A stretch of DNA of 7,456 nt from an uncultured Bacilli bacterium (GTDB lineage Bacteria > Bacillota_I > Bacilli_A > RF39 > UBA660): assembly GCA_947584955.1 (NCBI GenBank), contig CANPWS010000063.1:1-7456 (forward strand), read 5' to 3'. The notes beneath the pieces are model-generated. The model saw nothing but the letters and a program-made list of their open reading frames with translations. It ran no database searches and was not told where the DNA came from. Positions 5,620 to 7,456 of this stretch are shown piece after piece; position 1 is the stretch's first letter; each line of letters starts with the position of its first letter. The position numbers and the translations under genes were made by a program.

Positions 5620-5655
5620 CATTTTCTAATTAATAATTAGAAATATACTCCTTTC
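5620..5655 (-). promoter_or_regulatory. Hairpin leader separating ribosome binding site from start codon
   Basis: In the minus-strand transcript, GAAAGGAG (5655-5648) is followed by TATA and then a perfect inverted repeat, TTTCTAATTA-T-TAATTAGAAA (5643-5623). An ATG follows at 5622 that opens only ATG-TTA-TTA-TGA; its stop overlaps the real start at 5614 as ATGA. With the hairpin folded, the binding site is 4 bases from the mini-ORF ATG and 12 from the gene ATG. Unfolded, neither ATG has a binding site at normal distance. Confidence 0.55.
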
Positions 5656-5684
5656 TTGTATCAATAATATGCTTATTTAATTTC

Positions 5685-5719
5685 TAATATTTTAAAATAT
5701 TAAATAACTATACTATAAT
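5685..5719 (+). promoter_or_regulatory. Candidate promoter(s) of spoIIM
   Basis: Two readings overlap. A sigma-A type reading is TTTAAA (5691-5696), 17 bases, TATAAT (5714-5719). A sigma-E type reading is TAATATTT (5685-5692, full match to KMATATTT), 16 bases, TATACTAT (5709-5716, 6 of 8 to CATACAHT). spoIIM is sigma-E dependent in B. subtilis, which favours the second, though its spacing is one base over the usual range. Confidence 0.4.
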
Positions 5720-5721
5720 TA

Positions 5722-5750
5722 ATTATAACTAATTTTAGTAATATTTTCAA
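5722..5750 (-). promoter_or_regulatory. Sigma-A promoter of the 37-residue protein gene
   Basis: On the minus strand, TTGAAA (5750-5745), a 17-base spacer and a perfect TATAAT (5727-5722). Transcription would start near 5715, giving a leader of about 100 bases. This is the best -35/-10 pair in the window. Confidence 0.7.
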
Positions 5751-5772
5751 GGGTAATTTAATATATTTAATT

Positions 5773-5786
5773 AGGTGATAACAATG
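5773..5786 (+). promoter_or_regulatory. Ribosome binding site that fixes the spoIIM start
   Basis: AGGTGAT (5773-5779) lies four bases before ATG 5784. The in-frame GTG at 5775 is part of this site and so is not the start. Confidence 0.75.
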
Positions 5787-6416
5787 AACGCAAGAATAAA
5801 TAAGACTATTAGTACAATTATTCCTAATAAAAAAATCAATTATTTTACTTTATTTATAATTACATTAGGTATTATTTCTGGAGCAATATTCTTAGTATTA
5901 ATTAATCAAAATGATAAAACAAGTGTAACAATGCAAATAACAGAATTTATGAGTAATATTAAAAATAATAGTATCGATAGTGTACAAGCATTAAAAAATG
6001 GCTTTTTCACTAATTTTACATATATAATCTTAATATGGATTTTAGGTATGAGTATTATAGGTATAATTTTTAATATATTTTTATTATATATTAAAGGTTT
6101 TGTAATAGGTTTTTCTGTCTCTTCTTTTATTTATGTTTATGGTGTTAAAGGTACTATTGCATCATTTATTTATATTTTTCCTTGTCAGCTTTTAAATATT
6201 TTTGCTCTTTTATTACTAGGCGTTTATTCTATTATGTTTACTGCTAATCTATACCGCGTAATAGTAGGAAAAAGAAATACAGGGATTAAACTTTTTTTGA
6301 AAAAATATATATTTATTTTAATTATAGCTTCCATAATTACTATTGTATCAACAATTCTAGAAACTTTTGTTTTACCTCCAATATTTAAATTAGTTATAAA
6401 GTTATTTGTAAAATGA
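5784..6416 (+). CDS. spoIIM: Stage II sporulation protein M
   Basis: This 210-residue polytopic membrane protein has the SpoIIM family layout: a first membrane segment (about 20-41) and an outside loop (42-77). Next come the paired segments TYIILIWILGMSIIGIIFNIFLLYIKGFVIGF (the most conserved family stretch), a segment pair around ASFIYIFPCQLLNIFALLLLGVYSIMF (126-152), and a last one (174-197) ending ILETFVLPPIFKLVIK. With SpoIID and SpoIIP, SpoIIM forms the peptidoglycan-degrading complex that drives engulfment of the forespore; SpoIIM is the membrane scaffold and acts in the mother cell. The longer GTG start at 5775 is rejected because it lies in the ribosome binding site of ATG 5784. The gene has its own promoter region and terminator, so it is monocistronic between mltG and mnmA. 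spoIID and spoIIP are not in the window. Confidence 0.92.
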   Translation: MNARINKTISTIIPNKKINYFTLFIITLGIISGAIFLVLINQNDKTSVTMQITEFMSNIKNNSIDSVQALKNGFFTNFTYIILIWILGMSIIGIIFNIFLLYIKGFVIGFSVSSFIYVYGVKGTIASFIYIFPCQLLNIFALLLLGVYSIMFTANLYRVIVGKRNTGIKLFLKKYIFILIIASIITIVSTILETFVLPPIFKLVIKLFVK

Positions 6417-6438
6417 TATTTATTATATTTTGATAATC

Positions 6439-6463
6439 TACTAGTAAAAGCTAGTATTTTTTT
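6439..6463 (+). terminator. Terminator of spoIIM
   Basis: TACTAG (6439-6444) pairs with CTAGTA (6451-6456) around TAAAAG, followed by seven Ts (6457-6463). It begins 22 bases after the spoIIM stop. Confidence 0.75.
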
Positions 6464-6522
6464 GTATTTAACATTTATTTTTAATTTATTATTAGAAATT
6501 AAATTTAGAATAATTTCTATAA

Positions 6523-6551
6523 TTTACTTATTTTAATATACATGATATAAT
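6523..6551 (+). promoter_or_regulatory. Extended -10 promoter of mnmA
   Basis: TTTACT (6523-6528), 17 bases, TATAAT (6546-6551), with TG one base before the -10 (TGATATAAT). Transcription would start near 6558, leaving a leader of about 43 bases. An inverted repeat (AGAAATTA / TAATTTCT, 6494-6518) lies just upstream of the -35, outside this transcript. Confidence 0.7.
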
Positions 6552-6600
6552 TAACTAGAAATGTTTATTTGCTAAATATTCTATTAAAGAGGTGTTATTT

Positions 6601-7456
6601 ATGAAAACGGTAGTAGTAGGTATGTCTGGTGGAGTAGATAGTTCAGTTGTAGCATATCTTTTACAAAAAGAAGGATATAATGTTATAGGACTTTTTATGA
6701 GAAATTGGGATAGTGTAATTAATAATGATTATTTAGGAAATCCTAATTTAAATAATAATATTTGTCCTCAGGAAGAAGATTATAATGATGCTGTCTTAGT
6801 TTGTCAAAAATTAGGTATAAAATTGCATAGAGTAGATTTTGTTAAAGAATATTGGGATAATGTATTTACTTATTTTTTAGAGGAATTAAAGAAGGGTAGA
6901 ACTCCTAATCCTGACATTATGTGTAATAAATATATTAAATTTGATGCTTTTATAAAAGAAGCTAAAAAATTGGGCGCAGATTATATTGCTACAGGTCATT
7001 ATGCTAAATTAGTTAATGGTAGTCTTTATAAAGCTAAAGATTTAAATAAAGATCAGTCATATTTTTTAGCATATGTTAATAAAGAAAAATTTAATAATAT
7101 ATTATTTCCTTTAGGGGAATTAACTAAGCCAGAAGTTAGAAAAATTGCTAATGATTTAAATTTAGCTACTGCTAGAAAAAAAGATTCAACAGGTATATGT
7201 TTTATTGGTGAAAGAAATTTTAGAAAATTTTTACAAAATTATTTACCAAATCAAAAAGGAAAAATTATTGATATTGATACTAATAAAGTTTTAGGTGAGC
7301 ATATTGGTCTTATGTATTATACTTTAGGACAACGAAAAGGATTAAATTTAGGGGGTAATAGTGAAAAGCATTATGTATGTAAAAAGGATTTGGATAATAA
7401 TATTTTATACGTTGCTAGTGGAGATGAAAATAAATATCTTTATACTACAAGTGCTA
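6601..7456 (+). CDS. mnmA: tRNA-specific 2-thiouridylase MnmA (5' part, cut by window end)
   Basis: MnmA thiolates U34 of the tRNAs for Lys, Glu and Gln, using ATP to activate the uridine and a relayed persulfide sulfur. The PP-loop MSGGVDSS (8-15) binds [15 protein letters not shown] holds the first catalytic cysteine (C108), and [11 protein letters not shown] the second, persulfide-bearing one (C200). GHYAK, KDQSYFL and [10 protein letters not shown] are further family motifs. The frame is open to the right edge: 285 codons are present and roughly 75-85 should be missing. AGAGGTG (6588-6594) lies six bases before ATG 6601, and the start places the PP-loop at the usual distance. It has its own promoter and is separated from spoIIM by a terminator. 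Base composition matches its neighbours. Confidence 0.95.
   Translation, partial: MKTVVVGMSGGVDSSVVAYLLQKEGYNVIGLFMRNWDSVINNDYLGNPNLNNNICPQEEDYNDAVLVCQKLGIKLHRVDFVKEYWDNVFTYFLEELKKGRTPNPDIMCNKYIKFDAFIKEAKKLGADYIATGHYAKLVNGSLYKAKDLNKDQSYFLAYVNKEKFNNILFPLGELTKPEVRKIANDLNLATARKKDSTGICFIGERNFRKFLQNYLPNQKGKIIDIDTNKVLGEHIGLMYYTLGQRKGLNLGGNSEKHYVCKKDLDNNILYVASGDENKYLYTTSA

Noticed and set aside
5775..5783. GTG start for spoIIM adding three residues
   Set aside because: The GTG is inside AGGTGAT, the ribosome binding site of ATG 5784.
6493..6519. Inverted repeat upstream of the mnmA promoter as a riboswitch or second terminator
   Set aside because: It lies before the -35 element, so it is outside the mnmA transcript; it has no T tract and is almost entirely A-T.
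1..7456. CRISPR array, tRNA, rRNA, insertion sequence with transposase
   Set aside because: No regularly spaced repeats, no cloverleaf or rRNA-like GC-rich stretches, and no transposase motifs were seen on either strand.
1..7456. Mycoplasma-type code in which UGA encodes Trp
   Set aside because: UGA ends ireB and spoIIM at the expected family lengths, and Trp is encoded by TGG.

Overview
The window is strongly AT-rich bacterial DNA in which UGA is a real stop codon: it ends ireB and spoIIM, and Trp is TGG. Two sporulation genes (a Cse60-family gene and spoIIM), the neighbours ireB-yqgF-DUF1292-mltG, and purine-rich Shine-Dalgarno sites point to a low-GC, endospore-forming Firmicute (Bacilli/Erysipelotrichia or Clostridia). 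The genus cannot be read from the sequence.

Left part (1-1975) is accessory and rearranged. One open frame, entering from the left edge, joins about 160 residues of an unrecognised, probably beta-rich protein to the C-terminal half of a large serine recombinase (end of the recombinase domain, zinc ribbon, coiled coil, complete C-terminus). The catalytic resolvase domain is absent. Directly behind its stop, in another frame and with no start codon, lies the tail of a collagen-like protein: a short PTGPTGP stretch and then a C-terminal domain resembling those of BclA-like spore-surface proteins. Together these look like one or two recombination junctions.

Middle left (1981-3060): a bidirectional terminator, a convergent minus-strand XRE-type regulator, an extremely AT-rich 420-base gap holding an 18-bp palindrome and a repeated half-site, and then cse60 with its own terminator.

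Core block (3079-5347): an extended -10 promoter drives ireB, yqgF/ruvX, a DUF1292 (YrzB) gene and mltG, ending at a terminator. This is the conserved Firmicute housekeeping order. It links a PASTA-kinase substrate, a RuvX-type nuclease and the peptidoglycan endolytic transglycosylase.

Right part (5406-7456): a 37-residue single-membrane-segment protein on the minus strand, absent from simple long-ORF listings, has its own promoter, an unusual leader hairpin and a terminator. It is divergent from spoIIM, whose product belongs to the engulfment machinery with SpoIID and SpoIIP. After the spoIIM terminator, a good extended -10 promoter leads into mnmA (tRNA 2-thiouridylase), which is cut by the right edge after 285 codons.

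The most interesting places are the recombinase/collagen junction, which may be an element interrupting a spore-surface gene, the leader of the 37-residue protein, and the palindrome by the small regulator.
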